35,598 nt of DNA, from contig DBLQ01000118.1 of NCBI GenBank assembly GCA_002297505.1, positions 1 through 35,598 on the forward strand, written 5' to 3'. Both the position numbers and the translations under genes were made by a program. Below the pieces are notes generated by a model. That model searched no databases. It was not told the origin of the DNA and worked only from the letters and a program-made list of their open reading frames with translations. Each line of letters starts with the position of its first letter. Position 1 is the stretch's first letter. Of the stretch, positions 8,133 through 16,202 are shown piece by piece. Source of the stretch: Flavobacteriales bacterium UBA720 (GTDB taxonomy: Bacteria > Bacteroidota > Bacteroidia > Flavobacteriales > Weeksellaceae).

Positions 8133-10154
8133 TTATTTTGAAATAAATTTGTAAAAAGCAACGCCGTGCGCCGGAATATCCAGTGATAATGCCTGATTCG
8201 TTGTATTGATTTTTGCAATATCCTTCTGTCTCCAAATATCTCTCACCACCTGATTTCCTGAAATTCCCAGCTGTTTGAAATCTTTATAAGACATATTCAC
8301 TTTTTCCCTTCCGAAATTGGCAAAAGCCACCGCTTTTCCGCCATCTTCAAGGTCTTTTACATAAATTTTCAATTCGCCAATTGTTTGAAGACAAACGCCC
8401 TGTTTTCCCAGAGCATCCTGATTGACGGCAATGACCTCATCATTCGTTAAAAGATTTAAAGTAAAATCATCCAGTTTCTCAAGGTCGCAACCAATCAGTA
8501 ATGGTGCTGAAAATATGCTCCAAAGACTGATGTGTAAATATTGTTCGTCCGGTTTCAATCGGCTTTGATGCGGATTTCCCCAACCTACGACACCTACCAC
8601 CAACATATCCGGGTCGTTCCAGTTGCCGGGTTTTGCGTAAGAAGCCGCTTTGTCCTGAGCCAAAGCAATATTTTTAACACTCGCCCAGGTATCGGTGATG
8701 TCGTTGGTTGTTCGCCAGGATTGCGCATCGGCATCATTTCCCCATTTCCAGACATCGCCCATTCCGTATTGACAAAGATTATACACAATATCACGAGGCT
8801 GATTTTTTAATAAATCTCCCATTAATTTAAATGGCTTTACGCCTTTATCCAAATCTCCTCCACCCTGAAAATTGAGTGAAGAAACTTTGTTTGGGTCATT
8901 ATTTGGCAAACCGTCAATCACGCCGCCGTAACTGCACCAATCGTATTTCAGATAATCAATTCCCCATTTTGCGTAGCTTTCGGCATCTTGTTTTTCGTAG
9001 CCGTAGCTTCCTGCGCAACCTCCACACGTCCAAGGTCCGGGAGAAGAATAGATTCCTGCTTTCAAGCCTTTTGAATGGAAATAATCGGTTAATTCCTTCA
9101 TGTCCGGAAATTTTGAATTGGTCAGAATATAACCGTTATCGTCACGCATTTTCCCTTTGAAAGACGGGTCTTTTCCGTCTCTGTTAAATTGCCACGAATC
9201 ATCGATATTGATATAATTCCAGCCGTGGTTTACCAATCCTGTTTTAACCAAAGCATCGGCAGCTCGTTTTACTTTGTCGGCAGAAACTTCGTGTCCGAAA
9301 CAGTTCCAGTTGTTCCATCCCATTGTTGGTGTCAAAGCTATTTTATCGCCGCTTTCGATTTTTAATTTTTTTGAAACTGAGCCTTTAGCATTTTTAGCTG
9401 ATAAAAGTACTTCATACGTTCCTTTCATATTTATTTTCCCGGTGATGATTCCGGTTTGTGAATCTATTGTTAAACCTTCGGGAAGATTTTTCGCCGTAAA
9501 AGTCATTGGCCTGTCACCCGTTGCTGCAACCCTGAACAAAAAAGGTGAACCGGGACGAACGCCATAAACACCTGCTGAATTAATTTTTGGCGTTGCCACA
9601 GGTTTTGGCGTCAAAATATAAGGAACTGATGAAATCGGATTAAATGTTATCAGTTTTGCGCCATCTGAAGTTTCAAATTTGGCATCTGCCCAATCGGCGT
9701 GGTCATAATACGGTCCGTTTCCGCCATCTGTTACGACTAATTCTAATTGTTGTATACCTTCCAGCGAAACAGAAACAGGCTTTGCTTTATCGCCTAATTT
9801 CATTATTCCGCTGGACCACAGTTTTTTGTTATCGCCGTAAATCTCGAATTCCACTGCGGGTTCGTGGCCTTTAATTTCATCATCCATTCCCACCATTGCG
9901 GAAAAGCTTTTTGCTTTGCCATTTAATTTAATCAACAAAGAACTTTCGGCGTGCGTTCCGAAACCTCTTTTGAAAACTTCGCCCGCAATGGTTATCAGTT
10001 TTCCGTCCACCGAAGTATTGATGCCCGGTTTTCCGTGTCCCTGTGTTGCCACACTTAAATCCAACTGGTCTAACCAAACGGTTGACTGCGCCTTGGAAAT
10101 ATTTCCCAACAGCAAAAATGTTACAGCAATTAAAAGTATTTTCGTCGTCAACAT
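8133..10154 (-). CDS. GH27 alpha-galactosidase with NPCBM and Ig-like domains
   Basis: A 673-residue exported enzyme. A signal peptide (about 1-22) precedes an NPCBM-type carbohydrate-binding module (about 25-160; GFGTHAESSL, VVTDGGNGPYYDHADWADA). A putative Ig (He_PIG) domain follows (about 190-267; LPEGLTIDSQTGIITG), then a GH27 barrel (from about 275; PTMGWNNWNCFG) and a C-terminal beta-sandwich. The nucleophile is D405 (YLKYDWCSYG) and the acid/base D485 (WRTTNDITDTW). GH27 enzymes release terminal alpha-D-galactose with retention; some family members use beta-L-arabinopyranosides. Next to GH43, GH95 and GH97 it probably strips galactose caps from complex xylan side chains. It starts 62 bases after the esterase stop. 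Confidence 0.92.
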   Translation of the reverse strand: MLTTKILLIAVTFLLLGNISKAQSTVWLDQLDLSVATQGHGKPGINTSVDGKLITIAGEVFKRGFGTHAESSLLIKLNGKAKSFSAMVGMDDEIKGHEPAVEFEIYGDNKKLWSSGIMKLGDKAKPVSVSLEGIQQLELVVTDGGNGPYYDHADWADAKFETSDGAKLITFNPISSVPYILTPKPVATPKINSAGVYGVRPGSPFLFRVAATGDRPMTFTAKNLPEGLTIDSQTGIITGKINMKGTYEVLLSAKNAKGSVSKKLKIESGDKIALTPTMGWNNWNCFGHEVSADKVKRAADALVKTGLVNHGWNYINIDDSWQFNRDGKDPSFKGKMRDDNGYILTNSKFPDMKELTDYFHSKGLKAGIYSSPGPWTCGGCAGSYGYEKQDAESYAKWGIDYLKYDWCSYGGVIDGLPNNDPNKVSSLNFQGGGDLDKGVKPFKLMGDLLKNQPRDIVYNLCQYGMGDVWKWGNDADAQSWRTTNDITDTWASVKNIALAQDKAASYAKPGNWNDPDMLVVGVVGWGNPHQSRLKPDEQYLHISLWSIFSAPLLIGCDLEKLDDFTLNLLTNDEVIAVNQDALGKQGVCLQTIGELKIYVKDLEDGGKAVAFANFGREKVNMSYKDFKQLGISGNQVVRDIWRQKDIAKINTTNQALSLDIPAHGVAFYKFISK

Positions 10155-10216
10155 TATTAAAAATTTGGATTTAGTTACATTTAGATTCTACGGAAATTGA
10201 TATTGCCTGAAGGAGT

Positions 10217-12145
10217 TTAATGTTTAAAAAGCTCCTGCGCAAACTGATGAATGCTGTCTCTCCAAACCGGCCAGCTGTGACCGCCAAGATAATCTCTGTA
10301 CGAATATTTAATTCCAATTTTATCCAGTTCTTTCAGCATTTTCTGACCGTTTTCGTAAGCGATATCGTCTTTTCCGCCCATTGAAATCCAGAAATTTTTG
10401 ATATTGGATGAAAAGGCAGATTTATTTTCATTTAAAAATTTGTACTGTTTATCGGCAACGTCCTGAAGCATCGGCAGCATATATCCAGAACCGAAAACAC
10501 CCAGACTTGAGAACATATCCGAATTCTGGATTCCTGCATACAATGTATAGATTCCGCCCATAGAAAGTCCGGCCAAAGCGCGGTTTTCTTTACCTTTTTT
10601 AATTCTGTAATTAGATTCGGCAAAGGGAATGATGGATTCTTTCAGTTCTCTTTCAAACATCTGGAGATTGCGCTCACCAAAATTTCGGAGTCCGCCTTGT
10701 CCGATATTGGCATCCGGCATAATGATGACCATCTTTTTAGCTTTCCCTTCCGCAATCAAGTTATCCAAAATCAGATTGGTTTTGCCCTGATTCGCCCAGC
10801 CGCTTTCATCTTCGCCACCACCGTGGAGAATATACAGTGCCGGATAAGATTCTGAAGCATTTTGGTCGTAACCCGGTGGCGTGTAGATGAAAACCCGTCT
10901 CCAAGAATTAGTAACTTTGGAATAGAAATTTTTGATGCGGATATCGCCGTGCGGAACATCTTTCAAAGCATAAAAATCATCGCCATCAAAGGGAATATCG
11001 ATTCCGCTGGCGTATCTTCCCATCCCGTAGAATGTTTCGCTGGACGGGTCTGCAACTGCAACACCATCAATCAGCAAAGAATAATAATGGAAACTTCCGC
11101 TTTGTGCATCCGTCGTTCCTGTCCAGAAGCCATCTGCGTCTTTTTTGAGGTCATATTTTTTTCCTAAATCGATCTGAACTTTTTGCGCTTCCGGCGCTTT
11201 TACCTTGAACATCACTCTTCCATCGGAAAGGATTTGAGGATACTGCGCATTCCTGATATTGGTTGCTGCAGGCGTTCCCAAAACGGTAAATCCGTCAAAT
11301 TTAGTTTTATCAACAGGTTTAAATAAGAGCTGTGAAAAGATGTATAAATCATTTTTCCAAACCTTGAAATCGTGACCGCCCGGTTCGATGTAAAATATAT
11401 GCGGGATTTTATTTTTCTTCAGATAATCGCTGGTTCTTTTGCTGAAAGGCATCAATCCGTCCGCATCGCCGCAGGAAATAAAAATGAGCTTCAGCTTCAA
11501 CGCATCTTGTGGATTGGGTAAAAGCTTGCTTGGTTCTTTGGTGTTGGGTGCTGAAGAAAATGCGCCCAGCCACGCAAATTTATCGATGTTGCCGAAAGCA
11601 AAATTCTGTGTTTGTCCGCCTCCCATCGACAAACCGGCTAAAGCCCGGTTTTCACGGTCTTTTATAACAGGATATTTTTTTTCTACGAATGGAATCAGGT
11701 CGTTCAACAAATCTTTTTCAAAGGTTGCGAAAGCTTCTACTTTGTCCGGAGCCATAATATTTCCTGTTGCTCTGTCATCTTTCATCGCACGGCCGTTCGG
11801 CAAAACGACAATCATCGGTTGCAGCTTTCCCTGTGCGTAGAGATTATCCAGAATAACATTCGGTTTTCCTTGGTTAAACCATTCTTTTTCATCGCCGCCA
11901 ATGCCGTGAAGAAGATAAAGAACAGGATATTTTTCCCCTTTTTTGAATCCCGGCGGTGTGTAAACCAAAGCTTTCCGTGTAGTTCCGACCGTTTTTGAAG
12001 CATATTGAATCGTATCAATTTTTCCGTGCGGAATATCTTTTCTTTCCACATCAAAACCTTGCGGCGCCTGTCTGTCAGTATTTTGCGCAGAAACACACAG
12101 ACCATACGATAGAAAAGTGACAGTGAATATCAGGGAATTTTTCAT
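10217..12145 (-). CDS. Bimodular CE1 esterase (two esterase domains in one chain)
   Basis: A 642-residue exported protein holds two complete alpha/beta-hydrolase esterase domains of the esterase D/CE1 type. Signal peptide 1-21; first CE1 about 30-280 with nucleophile S173 (GLSMGG), likely D227 and H258 (GGHDFKVW); an E-set/CBM48-like beta domain about 285-390; second CE1 about 395-642 with S528 (GLSMGG), likely D593 and H623 (GGHSWPVW). Both triads look intact, so both halves should be active. CE1 enzymes remove ferulic acid or acetyl groups from xylan, and two-domain versions in Bacteroidota xylan loci can combine both activities; which half does which cannot be told from sequence. The gene follows GH43 after a 330-base gap with repeats and begins a tight run with GH27, GH97 and GH43. 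Confidence 0.88.
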   Translation of the reverse strand: MKNSLIFTVTFLSYGLCVSAQNTDRQAPQGFDVERKDIPHGKIDTIQYASKTVGTTRKALVYTPPGFKKGEKYPVLYLLHGIGGDEKEWFNQGKPNVILDNLYAQGKLQPMIVVLPNGRAMKDDRATGNIMAPDKVEAFATFEKDLLNDLIPFVEKKYPVIKDRENRALAGLSMGGGQTQNFAFGNIDKFAWLGAFSSAPNTKEPSKLLPNPQDALKLKLIFISCGDADGLMPFSKRTSDYLKKNKIPHIFYIEPGGHDFKVWKNDLYIFSQLLFKPVDKTKFDGFTVLGTPAATNIRNAQYPQILSDGRVMFKVKAPEAQKVQIDLGKKYDLKKDADGFWTGTTDAQSGSFHYYSLLIDGVAVADPSSETFYGMGRYASGIDIPFDGDDFYALKDVPHGDIRIKNFYSKVTNSWRRVFIYTPPGYDQNASESYPALYILHGGGEDESGWANQGKTNLILDNLIAEGKAKKMVIIMPDANIGQGGLRNFGERNLQMFERELKESIIPFAESNYRIKKGKENRALAGLSMGGIYTLYAGIQNSDMFSSLGVFGSGYMLPMLQDVADKQYKFLNENKSAFSSNIKNFWISMGGKDDIAYENGQKMLKELDKIGIKYSYRDYLGGHSWPVWRDSIHQFAQELFKH

Positions 12146-12475
12146 AAATTTTTATTTGTAATTTTTACACTTATTAATTTAGACAAAAAAATAAGACCGA
12201 CAAGGGTTTTATCTTTTTTACATTTTTAATGTTAATTATCATTGCCGTAATTAACAGGTCGCCTCTACGAGGCTTTGTTTTGATGACGACTTTTTTTCTA
12301 TTAACAGATTGCTCCTACAGAGCATCAATTTTCTTTCAAATAGCGAATCTTTTGCAGCCCGACTTGAGCGGAAATCCTTTTTTGCCTGTACTCTAGTTCT
12401 ATTTAATCTGAAATCATCTGCAAAAAAGATTGAGAGCGGAAGGCGGATAAAGCTGCCCAAATTATTCAACTCTAA
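12146..12475. repeat. 330-base gap with palindromic repeat units
   Basis: No convincing gene is seen. Two short units lie here: TTAACAGG followed by a hairpin GCCTCTACGAGGC (12251-12276), and TTAACAGATT followed by GCTCCTACAGAGC (12301-12323). The first 26-base unit recurs without a mismatch at 16075-16100. They look like dispersed palindromic (REP-like) elements. The rest is AT-rich. An open frame of about 70 codons overlaps the repeats and has no coding character. Confidence 0.55.
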
Positions 12476-14089
12476 TTATTCCGAACTTTTATTCACTCTG
12501 AAAAAATCAACATCTACACAACCTCCCAGATTTTTGGTTGCATAATTGAAAATCGCAAACTTTGAACCCATAAAAAATCTCCGGTAATCGAAAATCATTT
12601 TGTAATCTTTTGCCATTTCGGTCCAGTTTTTTTGGTCGGTGCTGTAATAAAAATCGGCCAAATCTTTTCCGAGATTAAAATCGGCATCAATTTTAAAATA
12701 AACTTTGTCCGTGTTTAATGGGATTCTCTTTTTTTCTTCTTTTTTAACACCTGTAACCGCCTTCGTTTTATTATCTAAACTGACTTCATTCGTTGAAAAG
12801 ACAATAAACTTTTTACCATTTTCCATTACCACAGACAAAATCCCTGAATCGCCGTTGAAAGCACTGAAACCTGCAACATCACCGTCTTTCATCCCTTTTA
12901 CATCCAAAGCAACTATACCACTGGATTTAGGACCTTCCATTCTTTGGGTCAACGTATTCGGAGCCAGGTATAGATTATCGACGACTCTATTCGTTTTTAA
13001 CCTTAAAAAGCCTTTCCTGTCGGATAAAGACCAAGCTGTGTTGACAGGATTATGATTCCATTGCCACTGAATTTTCATTTTTTTGTCAGAAAATTCGTCA
13101 CTTTCTATCAAATGATTTTTTGGTTTAAAAGGCGAAAGCGGAATTTCACCCGTCAAGGGCACTTTTCCGTTGTCACCTAAAATTGGCCAGTCGTTTTCCC
13201 ATTTCACAGGGAGCAAAATCGGAACTCGTCCTACTCCATTTCTGTCCTGGAAAATCAGTGAATACCAATTTCCGTTTTTATCGTCAATCAAAGCACCTTG
13301 TCCGGCATAGGAAAATCCAAGAAAATTGTCTTCAAGAATAACTTTTTTCTCATAAGGTCCGGTGACTTTATCAGCTCTGTACACTTCCTGACGACGTTTT
13401 CCGCCTCTCGGCCAGGAAATCATCATCATATAATATTTACCGTCTTTTTTAATGATTTGATTACCCTCCAAAAGTCCGGTTTCCGATTCATCTTTCTGGA
13501 AAACTTCTGTTCCATCCTGATTTCCTATGATAGTTTTAAAATCCGGACTCAGCTCAAAAACTTTGTTGGAAGTGAAAACGTAAACCCGGTCATCATCATC
13601 GAAAAGCAAAGATGCATCGTGAAAATGCCTGGTTCTTGTAATCAATTTCCAATCTCCTTTTTCAGGATTATCTGTAACATAGAAATAAGATTTGAAAGGC
13701 TCATCATTCGGGGAAAACAGAACGTAATATTTTCCTTTGTGAAAACGTATGGAAGAAGCCCATTGTCCGCGCCCGTAGACGCTTCCGTCAATCAAATCGT
13801 ATTTAGAATTGTCATTTAACGTATCAAAAACATAGCTCGACATTTCCCAATAGACCAAATCTTTGGAATGCATTACCGGAGCGCCCGGCATCAGGTGCAT
13901 AGTGGTGCTTATCAGGTAAAAATCGTCGCCATTTCTGGTGATTGATAAATCCGGTGCATCTGCCCAGATAATCGGGTTCCTGAATGCCGTTGTCTCCTGT
14001 TTTTTTACAGGATTTACCTGGGCTGAAAGAAGATTCAGCCCGATACATCCCAAAAAAGAAACTATATAAAATGGTTGATTAATTTTCAC
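12476..14089 (-). CDS. GH43 glycosidase with C-terminal beta-sandwich (xylosidase/arabinofuranosidase)
   Basis: A 537-residue exported enzyme. The signal peptide ends near LLSAQ (residue 24), the GH43 propeller covers about 36-330, and a C-terminal concanavalin-like domain (GH43_C2/DUF1349 type) covers about 345-530, without a CBM6. Candidate catalytic residues are D47 (DAPDLSI), D158 (FHDASLLFDDDD) and E208 (LLEGNQI). The architecture is that of GH43 subfamilies active as beta-xylosidases or arabinofuranosidases (subfamily 10/12-like). It differs clearly from the two CBM6-bearing GH43 proteins to the left, so the locus holds at least two GH43 types. It is 216 bases from the preceding GH43, with repeats between. 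Confidence 0.88.
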   Translation of the reverse strand: MKINQPFYIVSFLGCIGLNLLSAQVNPVKKQETTAFRNPIIWADAPDLSITRNGDDFYLISTTMHLMPGAPVMHSKDLVYWEMSSYVFDTLNDNSKYDLIDGSVYGRGQWASSIRFHKGKYYVLFSPNDEPFKSYFYVTDNPEKGDWKLITRTRHFHDASLLFDDDDRVYVFTSNKVFELSPDFKTIIGNQDGTEVFQKDESETGLLEGNQIIKKDGKYYMMMISWPRGGKRRQEVYRADKVTGPYEKKVILEDNFLGFSYAGQGALIDDKNGNWYSLIFQDRNGVGRVPILLPVKWENDWPILGDNGKVPLTGEIPLSPFKPKNHLIESDEFSDKKMKIQWQWNHNPVNTAWSLSDRKGFLRLKTNRVVDNLYLAPNTLTQRMEGPKSSGIVALDVKGMKDGDVAGFSAFNGDSGILSVVMENGKKFIVFSTNEVSLDNKTKAVTGVKKEEKKRIPLNTDKVYFKIDADFNLGKDLADFYYSTDQKNWTEMAKDYKMIFDYRRFFMGSKFAIFNYATKNLGGCVDVDFFRVNKSSE

Positions 14090-14140
14090 GGTTTTGATAT
14101 TTTGGTTTGGTTGATTTTAATCAATCTTAAAAAAACACTT

Positions 14141-14275
14141 GGACAAGCTCAGTGTGACATTGCTAATACTAACTGTTTATTTCAATTTGGCTTATCACAT
14201 CAAAGCTTATATTATCTTAAGTTTTGGCTAAAGCCGATTGATTGTTTTTCTTTGAAAACGGGCTGAAGCCCGTTT
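14141..14275. repeat. Dispersed intergenic repeat units between two GH43 genes
   Basis: The 216-base gap 14090-14305 holds three repeat-like modules: GGACAAGCTCAGTGTGACAT (14141-14160), the small palindrome GGCTAAAGCC (14226-14235), and a strong hairpin AAACGGGCT-GA-AGCCCGTTT (14256-14275, 9-bp stem). From memory all three motifs recur in intergenic regions of Bacteroidota genomes. The last hairpin could also act as an mRNA 3'-end or processing signal between the GH43 genes. Confidence 0.5.
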
Positions 14276-14305
14276 CTATTGATATTATGTACGATTGTTT
14301 TAATG

Positions 14306-16024
14306 CTAATTTGGCACAATATCGTTTGACGAAGTACTGTACAATCCAATCAAACTTCCTGTGAAACCGCCTGCAACATCGGTAGAAAGGATATCGCCGG
14401 AAACCGGACCGCCCAAATTTTTAAAGTTTTTCCCGTCTACAGAATAATTTAAACTAATATTATCTTTCTCGCCAACAGCCTGGAATCTGATAGTCTTACC
14501 CAATGAAATTTTCTCGCTGGCAATGAGTTTCGAACTTCCTTTTTCAGTCCTTTCCAGAACTATATAAAAGTCTTTGTCTTTCTTCGTAATACCGAAAACG
14601 TAATTGAATGTTTCGCTTTGATACAGAGTAATTCCAGCTAGTTCTTTTTCAGATTTAGGCTTAAAATCAAGTGTCACGGATGTTTCAAAATCTTCGTGCT
14701 GTAATCTGTGGAACAAAGATGAAATTGGAGCCAACGCTTTGATATTCGTTTCCATAGGATTCACTTTTATACCAGTTTTTGTGGCCGTAATGAAGTTTTC
14801 ACGAGGTCCGCGCATTGCAATCCAACGGAAATCAAGGTTTTTATCGGTTAATTTATCGTTATAGGTAAAATTTCCGTTCGGGAAAAATCCGGTTTGTCCG
14901 GTTTGATTCTGAAAACCTTGTGGCATTTTCAATTTCGGCTTCATCGGAACCAAGCCATTTTGAAACACAGGATAAGTTCCGCTCCAATCCACCGGAAGAA
15001 TGAAGGTTTCTCTACCGTGATTTACACGTCCTTTTTCGTTGGGACGAATGGCTAAAAATACGCCGTACCATTGTCCGTTCGGGCCTTCCACCAAATCGGC
15101 GTGACCTGCCCAGTCCACTTTTTCTTTTCTGTCTCTCGGAAAATACCTTTGAGTAAGAATAGGATTGTTTTTAGCTGGCACAAATGGACCATTTGGAGAA
15201 TCTGCCATGAAAATCACTTCGCTGTGGTTGCCTCCTGTTCCACCTTCTGCACACATCAGGTAATATTTCCCTTTGTATTTGTATAAGTGTGGTCCTTCAA
15301 TCCAAATAGGTTTTTGAGAAAGATCCACTCCACCGTTTACGATAATTCTGTCTGAACCTGCAACCACCTGGTCTTTTTCCAGATCATAATCCCACATTTT
15401 GATGACGCGGTGACCCTGATATTGCTCGGTTCCTTTTGGTGGAGCGTCGTTGTGAACGATGTACGCTTTTCCGTCATCATCGAAGAAGATGGCAGGGTCG
15501 ATTCCGTCGAAATTCAGTTTTTGGACTTCGCTCCAGCCTTTTGCCGGGTCTTTGGTTTTTACGACCATATTGCCGATTCCGCCCGCGATTTGGGTGGTAA
15601 TCATATAAAAAGTGTCGTTGTATTTGTTGTATTTGATATCCGGTGCGTAAATTCCCTGAGAAACGCCACCTTTTTCTACTTTTAGCTGAGAAGGTCTGTC
15701 GAGAACGTGCCCAACCTGCTTCCAATTCACCAAATCTTTGGATGTGAAAATCGGAACACCAGGAAACATTGAGAAAGAAGAATTAACCAAGTAATAATCT
15801 TCTCCTTTTTTGGTGATACTTGGGTCGGGATAACAGCCCTGGAGAATCGGAGAATAGAATTCGTCTGATTTTAAAGGATTGTCGGTGTATATTTTGTCGT
15901 TTCCTTTGTATTGAAAATCGGAGAAGGTCTGCGCTGAGAGGCTGGTTACAGAAAGAAGAGCCAGCGTAGCAAAAATGCTGGTTTTGTTTTTTAGAAAATT
16001 GGGATTCATTGTTATCTTTTTCAT
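14306..16024 (-). CDS. GH43 beta-xylosidase-like enzyme with C-terminal beta-sandwich
   Basis: A 572-residue exported GH43 enzyme. The signal peptide ends near SLSAQ (residue 32). The propeller begins around 57 and contains D67 (GCYPDPSI), D176 (GIDPAIFFDDDG) and E243 (WIEGPHLY) as the catalytic set. A second beta-sandwich (about 375-570) is typical of GH43 beta-xylosidases and supplies a loop that closes the active site. Expected role: exo-removal of xylose or arabinose from xylo-oligosaccharides in the periplasm or at the surface. Two in-frame Met codons (1 and 6) are possible starts; both keep the signal peptide. It follows the GH95 gene after a 178-base gap rich in repeats. Confidence 0.9.
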   Translation of the reverse strand: MKKITMNPNFLKNKTSIFATLALLSVTSLSAQTFSDFQYKGNDKIYTDNPLKSDEFYSPILQGCYPDPSITKKGEDYYLVNSSFSMFPGVPIFTSKDLVNWKQVGHVLDRPSQLKVEKGGVSQGIYAPDIKYNKYNDTFYMITTQIAGGIGNMVVKTKDPAKGWSEVQKLNFDGIDPAIFFDDDGKAYIVHNDAPPKGTEQYQGHRVIKMWDYDLEKDQVVAGSDRIIVNGGVDLSQKPIWIEGPHLYKYKGKYYLMCAEGGTGGNHSEVIFMADSPNGPFVPAKNNPILTQRYFPRDRKEKVDWAGHADLVEGPNGQWYGVFLAIRPNEKGRVNHGRETFILPVDWSGTYPVFQNGLVPMKPKLKMPQGFQNQTGQTGFFPNGNFTYNDKLTDKNLDFRWIAMRGPRENFITATKTGIKVNPMETNIKALAPISSLFHRLQHEDFETSVTLDFKPKSEKELAGITLYQSETFNYVFGITKKDKDFYIVLERTEKGSSKLIASEKISLGKTIRFQAVGEKDNISLNYSVDGKNFKNLGGPVSGDILSTDVAGGFTGSLIGLYSTSSNDIVPN

Positions 16025-16056
16025 ATGTTGATTTAATTAATTTGATTAGTTGTTGA

Positions 16057-16146
16057 ACCCTACGGGTATTTTTTTTAACAGGTCGCCTCTACGAGGCTTT
16101 GGTTTCAACTAGCATCTTTTCTATTAACAGGACACTCCTACGGAGT
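16057..16146. repeat. Cluster of three palindromic repeat units
   Basis: The gap between the GH95 and GH43 genes carries three short CTAC-centred hairpins: ACCCTACGGGT (16057-16067), GCCTCTACGAGGC (16085-16097) within a 26-base unit identical to 12251-12276, and ACTCCTACGGAGT (16134-16146). The last two are each preceded by TTAACAGG or CTATTAACAGG. The conserved TTAACAGG lead, variable stem and constant CTAC loop look like a repeat family spread and kept by stem pairing. Confidence 0.6.
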
Positions 16147-16202
16147 TTTAATCATTATATTGATAATATCTGCCGAGATATTGTTGCTACAAAGCGCAAA
16201 TT

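Noticed and set aside
12251..12469. Small gene of 72 codons on the minus strand in the 330-base gap
   Set aside because: It runs through the palindromic repeat units and has no recognisable domain or start signal.
13298..13819. Open frame of 173 codons on the + strand
   Set aside because: It is antisense to the GH43 gene at 12476..14089 and has no support of its own.
12251..16146. CRISPR-like array from the recurring 26-base unit
   Set aside because: There are only two exact copies almost 4 kb apart, with no regular spacers and no cas genes.
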